A stretch of DNA of 64,000 nucleotides from Dipteris shenzhenensis (GCA_047967505.1 CM106541.1), one strand, 5' to 3'. Positions 21,780-33,836 are shown, counted from the first letter of the stretch. Numbers and translations are program-made. The notes: generated from the sequence alone by a model not told the origin.

Positions 21780-22890
21780 CAGTTCAGCTTGAGTGTTCCC
21801 AGCCAGAGGCATCCCACATGCACTTGAGGTTTGGAAGGATTTTTCCAAAGGATCCCATGCTAGAAGAAAGCGCTTCGAGCTACATTCAGCCCACCCTCCA
21901 TCTTAGCTAGGAATCTGGATGCTCGAGATCCCGAGCCTCCACTCGTTCATAGGTTACCGATGAGAAACTCTATCTAGTTCTGACAAAACAGAGAGTCTGG
22001 AAGAAGTGATCATGATGCAAGACCCCTCGGGTCCAAGGACCTCAGAAGATCCATTCACAAGTGAAGCCTCTCCCACTCTCCTGCACCTTCGGTTGCATCC
22101 AGGCTTAGAGGTACACTCTCTAACATGTTTGGCCGCTTAGGACAAATAGAGTCGATAGAATGGAGAATCCCTTTGCTAGCATGTCCACAGGAAGGGAAGG
22201 CCAGCAGCAGATAGCTCTCGAACTCTAGACTGGGGCAAAAACCACCTTCATCGAGATCCAGGTCCCTCCACTTATGCCAGACCTCCCCAGTGGGAGAACA
22301 TGGATGATGAAGATCCATGGATGAGGTAATTCCATAGATAAGACCCAAGTAAAGGGGATACTAGGAACTTCCAAGGTGGAGTGCCTTATGACCCTCTAAC
22401 AGCCCTGATGCCACCAGCATTTGTCAACTATGGGGCACCACAGTTTCCACCCCACCGCCCGCTACATAAAACCAACATTACCATGCCCCAGGACCCACCG
22501 ACTCCAAGAGTCTGTCAGCTTGGAGTAGTCGGAAGCTCCAGATCTGATGCAGAAGATGTTCTAGGAAGGCCCAATGTTGCATAACCTCCAAGACGAAGGA
22601 GACCTATATGGCTTCGAGGACATGTTGTTGATGGAGGAAGAAGCTTCACTAGAGCCCTACGACAACGCCGGGTTGGCTGCTTTCCTATCGATAGAGGTGA
22701 AAATGCCTATCTCTTCCCTGCTCAAAGGAAATCCCATCCTATGGCGTGATCTGTCTAATTGGATGAACAGACCATTTCTACCTCCAACCCCTGCCAGCAA
22801 CCAATCAACGTTAGAAAAGGAGTAGAACCTACCCAAGGTTCCCATCAACAAGCTAGGCCAGTACTTCGAGGGTGATGACACAAATGCCTC
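21780..22890 (+). pseudogene. G2 gag remnant
   Basis: Low-conservation coding with Pro-rich linker (LMPPAFVNYGAPQFPPHRP) and an acidic C-terminal part (LHNLQDEGDLYGFEDMLLME, then ISSLLKGNPILWRDLSNWM). It leads directly into the protease. The capsid FxGxGDP motif seen in G1 was not found, so there is probably an internal deletion. Several stops. Confidence 0.5.
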
Positions 22891-23480
22891 TATCCCCATA
22901 GTCTACCAAAACTAGAAGGTGGAAGCCATCTTGGATGGGGGAGCAGGAGTGAGTGTCTACACCAAGGAATGCTAGGAGAGATGGGAAAAACCCGCAGTCG
23001 AGCAGACCCATCTGGTAGTAAAGTTAGCCAATGGGGGAACTGTCAAACCCCTGGGAGTGATGACTAGCATAAACATTAAGGTATTTGGATTCACGTATCC
23101 CATCAAGTTCGTGGTCATGGACTTCCCTTGACAGCCAAGATATGAAGCTATCTTAGTCAGGCCCTTCTTGCAAATGTCCGGACTCATGCATGACTTGTGC
23201 AATGATAATATCTACTTATAGAACGAGGAGCAAAAAATGAGAGTGGACCTGCACACCTACAAGGCCCACCCATTGTCAGGACACCTCTTTGCCACAGAGT
23301 CTAACACCACCACCCGGACCACCTCCGTAAAGTTATCCAACTTCTGGTATGCACCTCTCCCTAAGCCAGAATTCTCACAAAACTGAATGCACGTCTTAGC
23401 CAACATAGATGTCCAAGAAAGAGTAGGGTTTCAGATCACCACCCCAAAGCTCGAGGGTCGGTCGTTCCCCTAAGAATGTT
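22891..23480 (+). pseudogene. G2 aspartic protease (upstream of RT)
   Basis: Contains AILDGGAGVSVYTKEC, the retropepsin active site (normally LxDxGAx), followed by LVVKLANGGTVKPLGVM and FTYPIKFVVMDF, the flap and second-strand region, and ILVRPFLQ corresponding to the ILGRPFL motif. Interrupted by stops. Its position before RT is the standard Ty3 order. Confidence 0.75.
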
Positions 23481-23899
23481 TAACATGCTCAAACCCCAAG
23501 AGGTAAGCAAGGAAACCATGAGGGTAAAATTAGATTTTCACCAGCTGTCCTACGTAGGTGCCACCACTACTCACCACGAGTTCTCCTCTAATTGGGGAAA
23601 CAAGGTAAGTAGGGTAACCACCCCTGTCGACTCTAAAGTACAATGGAATAGCGCCTTTTAGGTCCCAAATCCCCTGTATCCAAAGGTAAGGCTAAGGCCA
23701 AAAAGACCACTGCTCCGATAGAAAAAGAGGAGGAGATTGAGGATAAAGAAGACCTACGGTAGGTACCATCTCACTACAAGGCCTATGCTATTTAGGATTG
23801 TAAGATCTCATACCAATAGGCCAAAAGATCTCAAGAGGATGGTTGTTCTCAAGGGTATGATGGGCTGGCCCCGGTCAAAGAGGTAAACCTAGCCCGGGA

Positions 23900-24510
23900 A
23901 GGACAGGACCCACAACTCGTATTTGTCATCGATGACCTCACCCCCAATGAGGAGAATGCCTTGATAGCTCTCCTCCAGGAATATAAGGACTGCATGGCAT
24001 GGAAGTACACGGACATGAAAGGGGTACCTACCACAATAGTGCAGCATACAATCCCCATGATGGATGATGCCAGGCCAATATGGCAATGCCCCTACCCTAT
24101 GAATCCTAAATATGCACTCATAGTGAGGGAAGAAATCTAGAAACTCATAGATGCAATATTCATCTATGAGATCGAGCATATGGACTGGGTATCACCCATT
24201 GTGATAGTCCTAAAGAAAAATGGAAAAATTAGAGTATGCGTGGATTTGAAAAAGGTCAATGCTGCCACGAGACATGACCACTACCCCTTGACATTCACGG
24301 AACATGCTCTAGAAAGGGTAGCCGAAAAGGAAGCATATAGCTTCCTAGATGGATTTTTAGGTTACAATCAAGTATCGATTGCCCCCCAAGATCAACATAA
24401 GACCACCTTTGCAATGGAATGGGGTGTATATGCAGCCAGGGTGATGATATTTGGATTAATCAATGCCCTTGCTACCTTCCAACATATGATGATTATGGTA
24501 TGGCTCGAAC
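23900..24510 (+). pseudogene. G2 reverse transcriptase, N-terminal half
   Basis: Conserved order: RPIWQCPYPMNPKYALIVRE, then DWVSPIVIVLKKNGKIRVCV, ATRHDHYPLTFTEHALERVA, EAYSFLDGFLGYNQVSIAPQ and TTFAMEWGVYAARVM. The FLDGF motif carries the first catalytic Asp. It stops before the YxDD motif, where the sequence becomes unrelated near 24510. One in-frame stop follows IVREEI. Confidence 0.88.
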
Positions 24511-24579
24511 CCCATGAATGCAGCTCAAGACCTAAAGTGGTGAGGCTTAACTTCCGCGAGACACTCAACGGTAACCCTA

Positions 24580-24930
24580 CCTCAGGATATTTTGGAATCA
24601 AACTCCCTGATTTTGATCTGTACTCCTTTTATGGCCATTTTCTTTGGCCTGGCTATTTCCATGGATGTGGAGCTGAAAAGTGCATGTTGCTTGCACTCCT
24701 TGTAGTTTCGTGGATGTGGACCTAAAGTGTGCATCTCCTTAGTCCTGGTGGTAGCTGGAACATACAACCTATGCCTAGAATCCTTGAATCCTTAGACTTT
24801 GGAGCAGACTTTGGGTATTTGGGGATCAAACTCGCTGAGTTTGAGCTATACTCCTTCTGTGTGCACATTGCTTGTAATCATTGGCCTTAGGGTATTTGGG
24901 GGTCAAACTCCCTTGAGCTTGTCCGTTGAA
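24580..24930 (+). repeat. Degenerate repeats after G2
   Basis: Three versions of a TTTGGGGATCAAACTC-GAG/TTTGA(G/T)CT-TACTCCTT motif occur at about 24590, 24820 and 24895, together with a repeated GTGGATGTGGA(C/G)CT-AAAGTGTGCAT block (24663 and 24714). This is non-coding, of unknown origin. Confidence 0.5.
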
Positions 24931-24999
24931 GTAGATCATTCAGCCTGGTCACCTTTACTCATTGATTACCCTACATTCGGCGGCTGTACTCTGTGGATG

Positions 25000-27900
25000 T
25001 TAACATGCCCCCTTTCCTATTATTGATCCGTCCACGTTGGAGGAGGTTGGTGGTGAGGATAGATTGTAGGATGGTGTAGCTGTCCATTTGTCATGACGTG
25101 AGGCGAGTGAGGTACTTGCAGTGCTTCCAAAAATGTGTGGCATGCATATCCTCATAAGTGCGGAGGTGATGCTTGTGGAGATTGCGAACGCGAAGGTAGA
25201 GGCAGAGGTCCTAGAATTGAGTCGGATCAACGTCGGGGTTGAAGACAATCTGGTTATTCAGATTGTGGATGCGGTTGTCGATGGGGCGATTGTGGGTGGG
25301 AAGATCGTGGAGGAGTAAGAGGAGGAGGCAATTGAAATGGATGGCGGCAAGATCTGCACTCTGAGCCATATGTGTTGTTGAATAACTTGAGGTGGAAGAA
25401 AAATCCCTTCTGAGTTTTTTCTTTGGGGAAGTTGTACTTAGGAAAATTGTACAACACATTTGGGTCCTTCTGTTGGAGCTCTCTGAATGTTGCCCAAGTC
25501 CATCATCGTTCCATGGTATGTAGAGTGGGTGGACATGACGATTGATGGGTGCACTATGGTAGTAGTGCCAAAATTTCTCGGGCTTTAAGAAGGGGAGCCA
25601 CCAATTTGACTGCAGACTAGCATTAGCATCAAACGCGAGTACTAGGGCATCAGGGGCGAGGCTGTATTCTCCTCTTATGTGCTTGGGATGCATGCAGCGC
25701 CAATCGTCAAAGGACTGCATGATGAACTATGTGAGGGGATGCACCTCAAGAATTTCGTAGAGGTGGTGGTGTGAGCCCTCAAGCTGGCACTTCCAATGGT
25801 GCATGAGAGCGCTATCTGGTAGCTCTTGAAAGGACTGTAAGTCCGGGTGCCAGTGGACAACTTCAGGGGGAGAAACTGGCGGGGATGGTAGAGAATCATC
25901 ATCTGCAAGTGGCATGGGCTTTGACTTCGTTGTTCCTACAGGACTTGCTGCATTAGCTCTTTGTACGAAATTTTCTACTTTGAGTAGCGTGTTAAAGGAT
26001 TTGTCTGGAAGGTCGACTGGAGCACTGAAGGAGATGGACTGGGAGGGTCCGTGCTGTGCGGTGGTGGTGTTAGAGGCATTAGACAAGTACTTGGGCAGTG
26101 TTGTCCAAGGGAGGGGAGGGTGGGCAGCTTGTTGGGTGGGTAGGGTGGGATCTAGAGGAGGCGACAGTGGAATTTTTGTAGGAGGGCGGTGGTATCAAAG
26201 AGGATGATTGCATCATTTCCCTCTTCCTCAGTGACTTCCTCTAGGTAGGCTACGTGAATTGTTTCAAAATTGCTCACCAAGGACTCAAGTGAGTCTTGGA
26301 GAGCCTATAGCACCCTATTGAAGAGGATTATTATTCCGAGGGGGTGGAAAGTTGTGGACTGGTAGGCCCTTGAGATTGGATGGCTGAGGCTTGGCCGTAG
26401 GTCTGCGTCCAATTGATGTTTGCATGCAGACTTGCAGGAGTGCAGACTAATGACGTGAGTTCCTCGCACTTTGCAAGTTGCATCACTTCATTGTCCGTAG
26501 GATAATTAAGGGACTCAGTGATGACGCTGCACTAGGCTTGAAAATTGAGAAGGATGGGATGTGCGGATAGTTTTTGGAGATTGCAGAGGCAGAGAAGAGA
26601 TAGAGAAGTGGGTTGAATATCGAGAGAAATATGACGGCTAAGATGGGGCGGTAGTGGTTGGGGTTACGACGAAGAATAGTCTAGAGGGCATTAGGAGAAA
26701 GTGGAGAAGTGAGGTCTAGGTGGAAGATGAGATTTTGTGTGCGGAGTGCATCAAAGTCCATTTGAAGGGTTTGGGGGATGGTGCGTGGTGCAAGTGTGTA
26801 TGTGGCTAATTGTGTAGACACCTCCCTATATATCCAAAACTCCTGTTGCTCGCGGTCTTCTAATCCTGACTCCTCTGATTGGCTGGTGGCAAGCTAGCAT
26901 TCAATTTCTTCTTGGAGGGAGACTGTTAGGATTCTCTCTTGTGGTAGGAGATCCTGTAAGGAGTGGACCTATTACTCGTGGGACTCCTGTGATTAAGCAT
27001 ATCGCTCCTCTGCCTGTGCCTATTGCTCCCGTGTTGTGCACAGGTTTGACTCTACCTTGTCTACCTGGTCCATGAGCGTCTGAACCAGGGATTCACTAGT
27101 GGTGAGGTCGTCCTTGAGCCTTGTAAGAGCGAGCTTGAGCTCTTCCACCTTGGCTCGGTATTCTTCGGCTCTATGTATGGCGGCATGGCTTGTTGCTTGG
27201 GCTATGACCATTGCCGATTGGCTTTCATGCATTAAGAGCTGGGCTTGGATGAGACTAGCTGAGAGTTGTGAGGCTTGTTCTTGCCTCCTTTGTAAAATCG
27301 TGTGGGCGACCTATGGGAGTTGTGCCATGGCGGGCTTCAAAGAGGTTTAGCTCCATCAAGCCCGTGCGTGACAGCTGTTCTGTCATCATGTGGCTATAGC
27401 CACCTGCTACCTTATACTAGGGCATGCTGCAAAATTGTAAGGCCTCCATTAGACTTGCCATGGAGTGGAAGAGGTGCCGGTGGCAAAGGATGTTGTCTCA
27501 TGAGGGGTGGTGGAGACTAAGACATAGGTCGGCGTAGTTTCGGCTCTTGTATGGAGGTCAATTTTGATCGTCTCATTGCCATGGAGATCTTCTATGAGAA
27601 TGGGATCCCCTTGAAATCGTTTGCTGTTGTCTTGAGGATCTGCCTGCCACAGGCGCAGTTGTTGTCGCATGAATTCATGCAACTGGCAGTCCTCATATCG
27701 GTCGAGAAGCTGACTTGTTTTCGGTTGCACATGAATTACCGGAGTGACACTAGGTGTTGTCCTTGCTCTCTTGGGCTTCACCTCCGTTTCTTCTTGCCTA
27801 GTCTATACTGGGCCGGTGGCAGATTTCTATACTAAGCTGAAGCCGACGACTGGCAGATGTTGACTCCTTAAGTAATAGAGGACCGACATGTACATGGGAT

Positions 27901-29420
27901 TACCAATAACATCCCCGTGGGTGTCAAGATCGTCGCATCTAGCTGTAGAAGTAGTCAGCCCAATTTGTCTCTTGGAATTCCACCATTCACAGTAAGATAT
28001 TGGGCACAATGGACTGATGATGGTCCATGTGCTTAGCTTGAGTGAGCCATTGCAAGGCTCTTGCTGGTCACTCCACTTCGGGCTTGTAGATGGTTGTGAA
28101 CTAGAGGCAGCCCCTGCACTTGTGGCAGTTGTAGTGACAGACCGTTTTGAGGGCATCGATCTCTTTCTTCTGCTTGGAGTATTTCTCCCCGACCACTGGT
28201 GGCAGGTTGACCGTGTCTAATTTGGTAGTGGTGGGGAGTGCCTGCTGCATCTCACAGGATGCCAATCTTGGCATTATTGTTGTACGCCTTGAGGAGTTCT
28301 ACCAGATGTGTCATGTCCAGGTGGCATGGGAGATGGGCGGCAATTCTACCCAAGCCTGTAAAGTTGAGTGCCTCCATGGCTATCGGGTCCTAGAGAGCGG
28401 CATATGCCACTACAATATGGTAGGAGCATGTAGTCGTGGCCCTCATATACAAAGCATGAGTGTATCACACAAGCATTTAGCTCTTAGAGCCATGCTTCTC
28501 CAAGTGGCGAGTGTGGTTGGGAGCGTACGACCTTGTACTAGCCTATAGCGGTTGGTGCCAGGGTGCGCTTTTGTGACTTCGAGGGAGGCCTGCCTACCGT
28601 AGTTGGATCTTCTTGAGTGGCCTGCTTGGTGGAAGTTTCTTCGCCTTGTAAGTCTTCCAAGGGTATCTCGGTCGGCATGTGGATTGTGGCAGATGGAGTG
28701 CTTTGGGAGTCCGATGGGCCAGTGGCCTTTGGGTTAGGGCAAGGATGGAGTCCTAGGTCGGTTTTGAACTCAAAGAAGTTGTGCTCAGTATCCATCGCAA
28801 ACAAGGATGGGAGTTGAGTGACGAGGGAGTTGGTGGATGAGGAAGAGCAGGAGAACATAAACTTGATGTTTGGATTGTATTGGAAGGGGGCGAGAAACTG
28901 TCAGATTTTTGGGCAAATTTTGCAAGAGTTCTAGGGCAACATCTATGGTGATGACCCGGTGGGGTAAGCCTACTTATATAGATTTCCTATTCCCCCCAAT
29001 CGGCAAGATACAGGTATGGCAAAAGTCGGTGCTAAAAATCTATGGTGGCAATCGGTGCTGAAGGCCACGACCAATGTGGCATAGAATGAAGATGGGGCAA
29101 TGCGATTTGGAATGGCGACGAGCGGTGGTGTCTTTCCGTGGTGTCGATCGGTAGTATGTGAGGATTGCGACGGTTGGTGGGATACTTCTAATGTGACAAC
29201 CGGCATGATTTGTCAATGGTGATGGCGACGGTCGACGACATGTTGGGATCGTGATGATTGGCGGGATATTGACTGTGTAAAAGAGAAAAAGAAAGGAGTG
29301 GTGTTGGGGGGGGGGGAGGGTGACTGAGCAGAGTGCACTTGTGCGGTGCGAATGTGATAGTGAGATCAGTGTGCAAGATTATGAACACATGTAAAAAATG
29401 CAAAAATGGATTCTAATCAC
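25000..29420 (-). pseudogene. Long decayed coding region of unknown family
   Basis: The minus strand has a series of open stretches with codon-like composition that change frame: 28538-28858, 27827-28156, 27449-27781, 27020-27232, 25727-26086 and 25211-25720 (169 codons). The peptide is Ser/Thr/Pro-rich with Asp/Glu clusters, contains a clear coiled coil (next entry) and patches such as KPEKFWHYYHSAP. None matches a family I know. It lies on the same strand as, and downstream of, the G3 protease domain, so it may be an accessory or gag-like region of a retroelement; equally it may be a dead host gene. Confidence 0.35.
27020..27232 (-). other. Coiled-coil segment in unknown region
   Basis: Seventy codons open on the minus strand with heptad spacing of Leu/Val/Ala and alternating charge (AEEYRAKVEELKLALTRLKD, then SLVQTLMDQVDKVESNL). 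Continuous and well patterned, so this was once translated. The parent protein was not identified. Confidence 0.5.
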
Positions 29421-30310
29421 CTGGTGCTGACCGTGTGTGTATGCGGTGTGTTTGGAAGGAACTAGTGGGCTACAGGTGTGTCGACTGAGATGCCTATCAT
29501 ACTGACTCACCTAGATCTGGACGCGATGATTATGATGATTGCGGTGAAGGCGGGTGTCGTACTACAGCATAGCATGTAAGGAGCCATGTAGAGTATGTGC
29601 CCAGTTTATTTTTTACCTTGGATGCTTGGGGCACATTTGTGTCGGACCTTGTTGCTGCTGCATGGTCCGTCTTCTTGGGAGAAGCGAGCTTTCATGAGTC
29701 TACCTGTGGGACCGAACCTTGCTTCTGTGAGTAGGACGATAGCATTGGAGGGGGTACATTCACCATTACATTCGAGTGTTTGTCCCTAGAGGGAGGTTCT
29801 TGTGTAACTCTTTGTGGGGTGGAATTCGATTCCTACGGAGTTCCACGTCTACTTCATTCGGTTCGTTGGCAGGTTCTTGTAGTGCTACCTTCGACATCCT
29901 CATGGTTTGCACTATCGACTTTTGGACCCACGTGACTTTCTTGCCTTGGCCGCCCAAGCGGGTGGTGTTGATCAAACTTTTGGAGGTGTGTGGCGGTGGA
30001 TGAGACGGGGCGCAGGTGAGCGGTGCAACTTTCTTCTAGTAATGGATGGGTTCAGAGGAGGCTTTCTTGGGGCAACCAAAGCTGTCATTGCTGCTTTACC
30101 GTTCTCTGGGTGTTGGTTCCAATCGAAGTGACGTTGGGCACAAAGGATAGCATCTTGTACTTGTAGCTCTCGAATTTCTTGGGTGGAGGATGCTAGCATC
30201 AGTCAAGTAGGCAATGGCATTGGTTTACCACTACAGTGAGCTTTCTTCTCCTTTCAAGCTGGGACCTTAATTGGGGTGCTAGTGGAGGCTGGGGCTTCCG
30301 GTCGGCCTTG

Positions 30311-30703
30311 CTATGTAGCGTCATTATCATGGATCGACAAGGTCAGAGCCAAAGAGGGGGGGCTTGGTTCACACAATGGAACTATTGCCGTTTGGCCACC
30401 ATTCGTAAGCGAAGTAGTTCGAGCATGCCAGTCGATTTGACAGTTGATGGCGTAGCACCAGGTTCTTCCCAATATAATATGTTCTTCGGTTGCTTCTGTA
30501 GGGAGAACATAAAAGTGTATATCCATAGCTTGGCAAACAACCATTAGACTTAGATTTACATAATCCAAAGCTTGTAGAAGTTGGCCATTTATAGCTCTTA
30601 TTGAAGCGACGGTGAGGGTTAGGGGTACCTGTAGCTTCTCCCACACCTCTTGGGAGAGGAAGTTGTGGCTCGCTCCTGAATCCACGAGTTCTCTGATGCG
30701 CAT
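30311..30703 (-). pseudogene. G3 retropepsin-like domain, 3' of integrase
   Basis: Minus strand, 130 codons without a stop. Active-site motif ELVDSGASHNFLSQEVW (D-S-G-A-S intact), then IRAINGQLL (flap side), FYVLPTEATEEHIILGRTW (the ILG motif) and CQIDWH. This is a complete-looking RVP-type aspartic protease, close to the usual length of about 100-110 residues. Its position is odd: it follows the integrase, whereas Ty3 proteases precede RT. The same order is found in G5 at 45.6-47.2 kb. The flanking frame is broken, so the element is dead, but this domain is well kept. Confidence 0.85.
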
Positions 30704-30744
30704 GCACGAAACCTGCAGTTGAACAAGAACTTGGCTGGCTCTAC

Positions 30745-30990
30745 TGTTAGCTCATCCATTAGTTGCATCTGTTCAATCGTTGCCTTAAGCAGAATCATTT
30801 GCCTACACTGTTGAAGCTTAGCATTATGAATTTTGGCTTCCTCGATGGCCTAGTGCTTCATCCTGGCCACCTCTTCCTTGAGTTCTTTTTCTCTATGCAC
30901 GGCTTGAAGGGTGGAGAGAGTGAGTGGGCCGTAGTATCTTTTTAATTTGCTTTGTTTAGGTAGCCATCCATTTCTATTCCATCCAAGGTG
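30745..30990 (-). pseudogene. G3 post-integrase charged linker
   Basis: Minus strand between integrase and the protease: NGWLPKQSKLKRYYGPLTL, then STLQAVHREKELKEEVARMK, HQAIEEAKI and LQQCRQMILLKATIEQMQLM. Predicted helical/coiled. The G5 copy at 46560-46690 has the closely matching FGPLTLQTLQAIHWEKELKA and EVARMKHQAVED, showing this is part of the element and not chance. Confidence 0.7.
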
Positions 30991-31007
30991 GCTATTCGGC
31001 ATGACCC

Positions 31008-31867
31008 CTAGGGAGTGATCTCAACTATGCGGTAAGGACCCATGCCTCGGTACTTAAGCTTATGTTTGGTATTGTGGATGTTGTATAGGAGCACCAAATC
31101 TCCTTCTGCCAGGTCCTTGTTCTTGCGGTTGTGGTCGAACCACTTTTTATGTTGGGCCTTTTCTACTCGGAGAGAGTAGGCCACACGCGACCTTGTCTCT
31201 TCTAACTTTTTGAGGTCGACTAGCCATTCAACTAGCGCATTTTTTGTGAGTCTTTCAATCACGACAAGATGCACTACATACTCCATTGGCATTACTACCT
31301 CTACCCCAAAGGCTAACTTGAAGGGGGTACAATGTGTTGCCACTTTGTAGGAGGTCCTATAGGCCATAACGCTACTATGAGCGTATGCTCCCAGTTTGTA
31401 TGACTGGCTTCTACCGTACATGTGATGATCTTACAGCATGTTTTGTTGGAGCTCTCGGCCAAGCCATTTGCTCTGGGGTAGTATTGTGTTGACTTCCTAT
31501 GAATGATCAAAAACTCACTCGTCAGGATTGCTATGGTTTTGTTGAAAAAGTGAGTTCCTCAGTTGCTGACTAACTCCAACGGACATCCAAACCGCGTAAT
31601 GACTTGTTCATATAAGAATCTGGCAGTGGATCTTGCATCAGCCTTAACCGTGGCTCTTCCTTCTACCCATTTGGTGAAGTAGTCAGTGGCCAAGATGATG
31701 TATTGGGCCCCAGTCCCCTTAGCTGCTGGGCTTATGGGACCAATGAAATCGATGCCCCATTTTTCAAAGGGTTGGTCGGCCAGGATTTCGGTTAGGGGCA
31801 TCATGTCTACCTTGTGTGGGATTTGGATATGTTGGCAGGGGTCGCATCGTTTGATGAATTTAATCAT
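31008..31867 (-). pseudogene. G3 integrase
   Basis: Minus strand pieces in order: end of the zinc-binding part (IKRCDPCQHIQIPHK), core with first Asp in FEKWGIDFIGPISPAAKGTG and ILATDYFTKWVE, second Asp region CPLELVSN, the Glu region STQYYPRANGLAESSNKT, then TPFKLAFGVEVVMPME and the C-terminal GDLVLLYNIHNTKHKLKYRG. All normal integrase blocks are present, with at least two frame changes (near 31310-31560). The target-joining D,D-35-E set is recognisable. Confidence 0.9.
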
Positions 31868-32005
31868 GTCTTCGAAGAGTGTTGGCCACCGGAGACCAGC
31901 CTACAACACTTTACCTGCTATAACATCAGTGGCAAAATGACTTCCTGCGATTCTTGAGTGGGCTTCTTCAAGCACCTCGATGTATTCGTGTTCGCACATG
32001 CATCT

Positions 32006-32800
32006 TCACAGTATGCCATCCTTGCCCATGCGGTATAGTTGGCCTACTAACAGCTGATATGGTGTTGCCTCCTTAATGAGTTTACAGGCTTTATCCTTCT
32101 TAAGGGCGTGACCTAGGGGTAGTCCATTGGCCAAGTAGTGGCCGATTTTCGCGGCCCATTTGGGAATGATGCCAAGGAAGAAGAGAGAAGCATCAGGGAG
32201 ATCATCGTCTACTCTCATTAGAGCCTCACCGTTCGGGATCCTCAATAGGTGGTTGTCGAGAACATGGGTTTTGCCCTTACGCACAACGATTGTGAAGTTG
32301 AATTCTAGCAGAATTAGCACCACCTGGTGATGCGCCCTGTCATGCAGGGTTTGTTGACCAAGTATAACAATGCTTGATCGTCCATGAAGAAGACAAACCT
32401 ATTAGCTAACAAGTAGTGCATGAACTTCTTTACTGCATAGACCATGGCGAGACCTTCCCTCGGTGGTAGTGTAGTTAACCTTGGCCTCGTTTAATTAATG
32501 TCTCGCAAAGTATACCAGGTAACACACATCCAATGGCAAAGTTAGAGGCATCAATGTGGACATGGAATATTAAATTCTAGTCGGGTGACCTCAACACTGA
32601 TGCGGTGGCTAGAGCTAGTTTGAGGGTTTCAAAGGATGTTTGGCATTCTTCAGTACACTCAAAGGATACTAGTAGTTTGTATGGGTAGGGCTTTGGCCGC
32701 ATGATTGGGAGGGGAGAGAGTGGGATAAGGGGGGTGAGGGAAGCCTCTAATATTTTGATAATTCTCTAAAGGGCCCTTTTTTTAGTCCAAATTTGTTGTA
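32006..32800 (-). pseudogene. G3 RT end and RNase H
   Basis: Minus strand: PYKLLVSFECTEECQTSFET and LKLALATASVLRSP, LIFHVHIDASNFAIGCVL (RNase H first strand), then LLEFNFTIVVRKGKTHVLDN (normally AD at the end), DDLPDASLFF and YQLLVGQLYRMGKDGIL leading to integrase. The same segments in G1 (CQVSYETLKLILA, HVHID, FLANGFPQDKAL) show the two belong to one family. The element is truncated near 32800 and lacks most of RT. Confidence 0.85.
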
Positions 32801-33169
32801 ACGGGTGCTTGCGAGGTCTGGAGGTGCTTCCAAGTTGTGGAGGTTCACTTCAAGGCTAAAAGAGATGAATGAAAGTGGCACAATTCATGTTTTTAGTTTT
32901 ACCTCCTACAATATCGATATTAGCATATTAAAATTACCATTGGTATTTACGTCAAAAAAAGTGTTGAAAATGAGATACCTTAATTTTGTAAAAGTTTTTA
33001 TTCGGGCTCAAACTTTTTTATTTGGGCTCAAATGTTTAATGCTTGATTTTGTTCCAATTATTGATAGATTTAAGAAGATGATAACATGAAGTGGATTGTG
33101 ACATGCTTGTTTTGAGCCTTAGCATCAGCGTTTAGCCGCTGCAACTTGAGCTGGAGTTCCTGGAACAGC

Positions 33170-33836
33170 CGTGGGATCTGCATTTACATCCCCAAATCAC
33201 CTAAGCCTAGGAGGCGTGAAGCTAACACAAGCGCTATTTGGGAGATGGTTAGGACCACCTCCTAATTCTAGGCCTGTCCCAAACGCTCTAATATGGTTAA
33301 CACAAGTGCTATTTCCGCTAGTAGGGAGAGATGGTAAGAATAGCAATATGCCTTGGCACCCTACGGGCCCAAGAGCCCTTGGTTATAAAGAGAGAGAGAG
33401 TGCTAAAAAGGAAAGGGTTGGCCCTCCCTTCAATAGGTGACTTGTATAAAAGGCCAAATGGTTGACTTTGGTCTTCATTGTTGTTTGCACCAAGTTGAAT
33501 ACATGCTCCCTCTTCTATTCCAAGAGAGTGTTTTGGGTGTTCTCTTGTTTCCTTCATTTTGCCCTTGTGGTTGTCACCCTGTCCCCCTTCACTCCCTTCT
33601 TCCCCTTCCCGTCTTTCTCTCTCCTTCTCCCTCCCTTCTCCTTCTCCCCTCCCCTCTTCCTTTTCCCTTTCTCTCACGTGAAACCACATTGCAACAATCC
33701 GGAGGCCACTTGCATGACACTTGCGGACGACTTGTGCTATGCATTACTCCCACAAGGAGTAGCTCGGAGTGGAAGCTCCATCAACATATCTTTAACGTTC
33801 CCATGACACGTGAGTCACCACCGAGATCCACTACAT
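33170..33836 (+). mobile_element. G1-family LTR, plus strand
   Basis: TTGTATAAAAGGCCAAATGG at 33443 with TATA box 33445-33451, followed by TTGACTTTGGTCTTCATTG, matches the inverted G1 LTR at 16.2-16.3 kb, including the upstream CCCTCCCTTCAA-AGGTG block. A homopyrimidine tract (33582-33676) follows as in G1. Direct duplications in the U3 (CTAACACAAGCGCTATTT at about 33217 and TTAACACAAGTGCTATTT at about 33297). The left edge is approximate. A degraded primer site follows at 33837. Confidence 0.75.
33582..33676 (+). repeat. Homopyrimidine tract in LTR
   Basis: About 95 bases almost entirely C and T (CCCTTCTTCCCCTTCCC-type). The counterpart in G1 is the purine tract 16071-16145. Located between TATA and primer site, so in the R/U5 transcribed leader. 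Confidence 0.85.

Larger units (their letters stand above)
20540..24510 (+). mobile_element. Ty3/gypsy element G2, decayed
   Basis: Plus strand: leader, gag, protease, RT, then abrupt loss of homology near 24510 in the middle of RT. No LTR or primer site was recognised at the left edge. Leader blocks GATTGCTAAGGTGT (about 20698) and GGTAGATTAGGTAGTGTAGC (about 20861) match G1, so G1 and G2 are related elements in opposite orientation. Confidence 0.8.
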
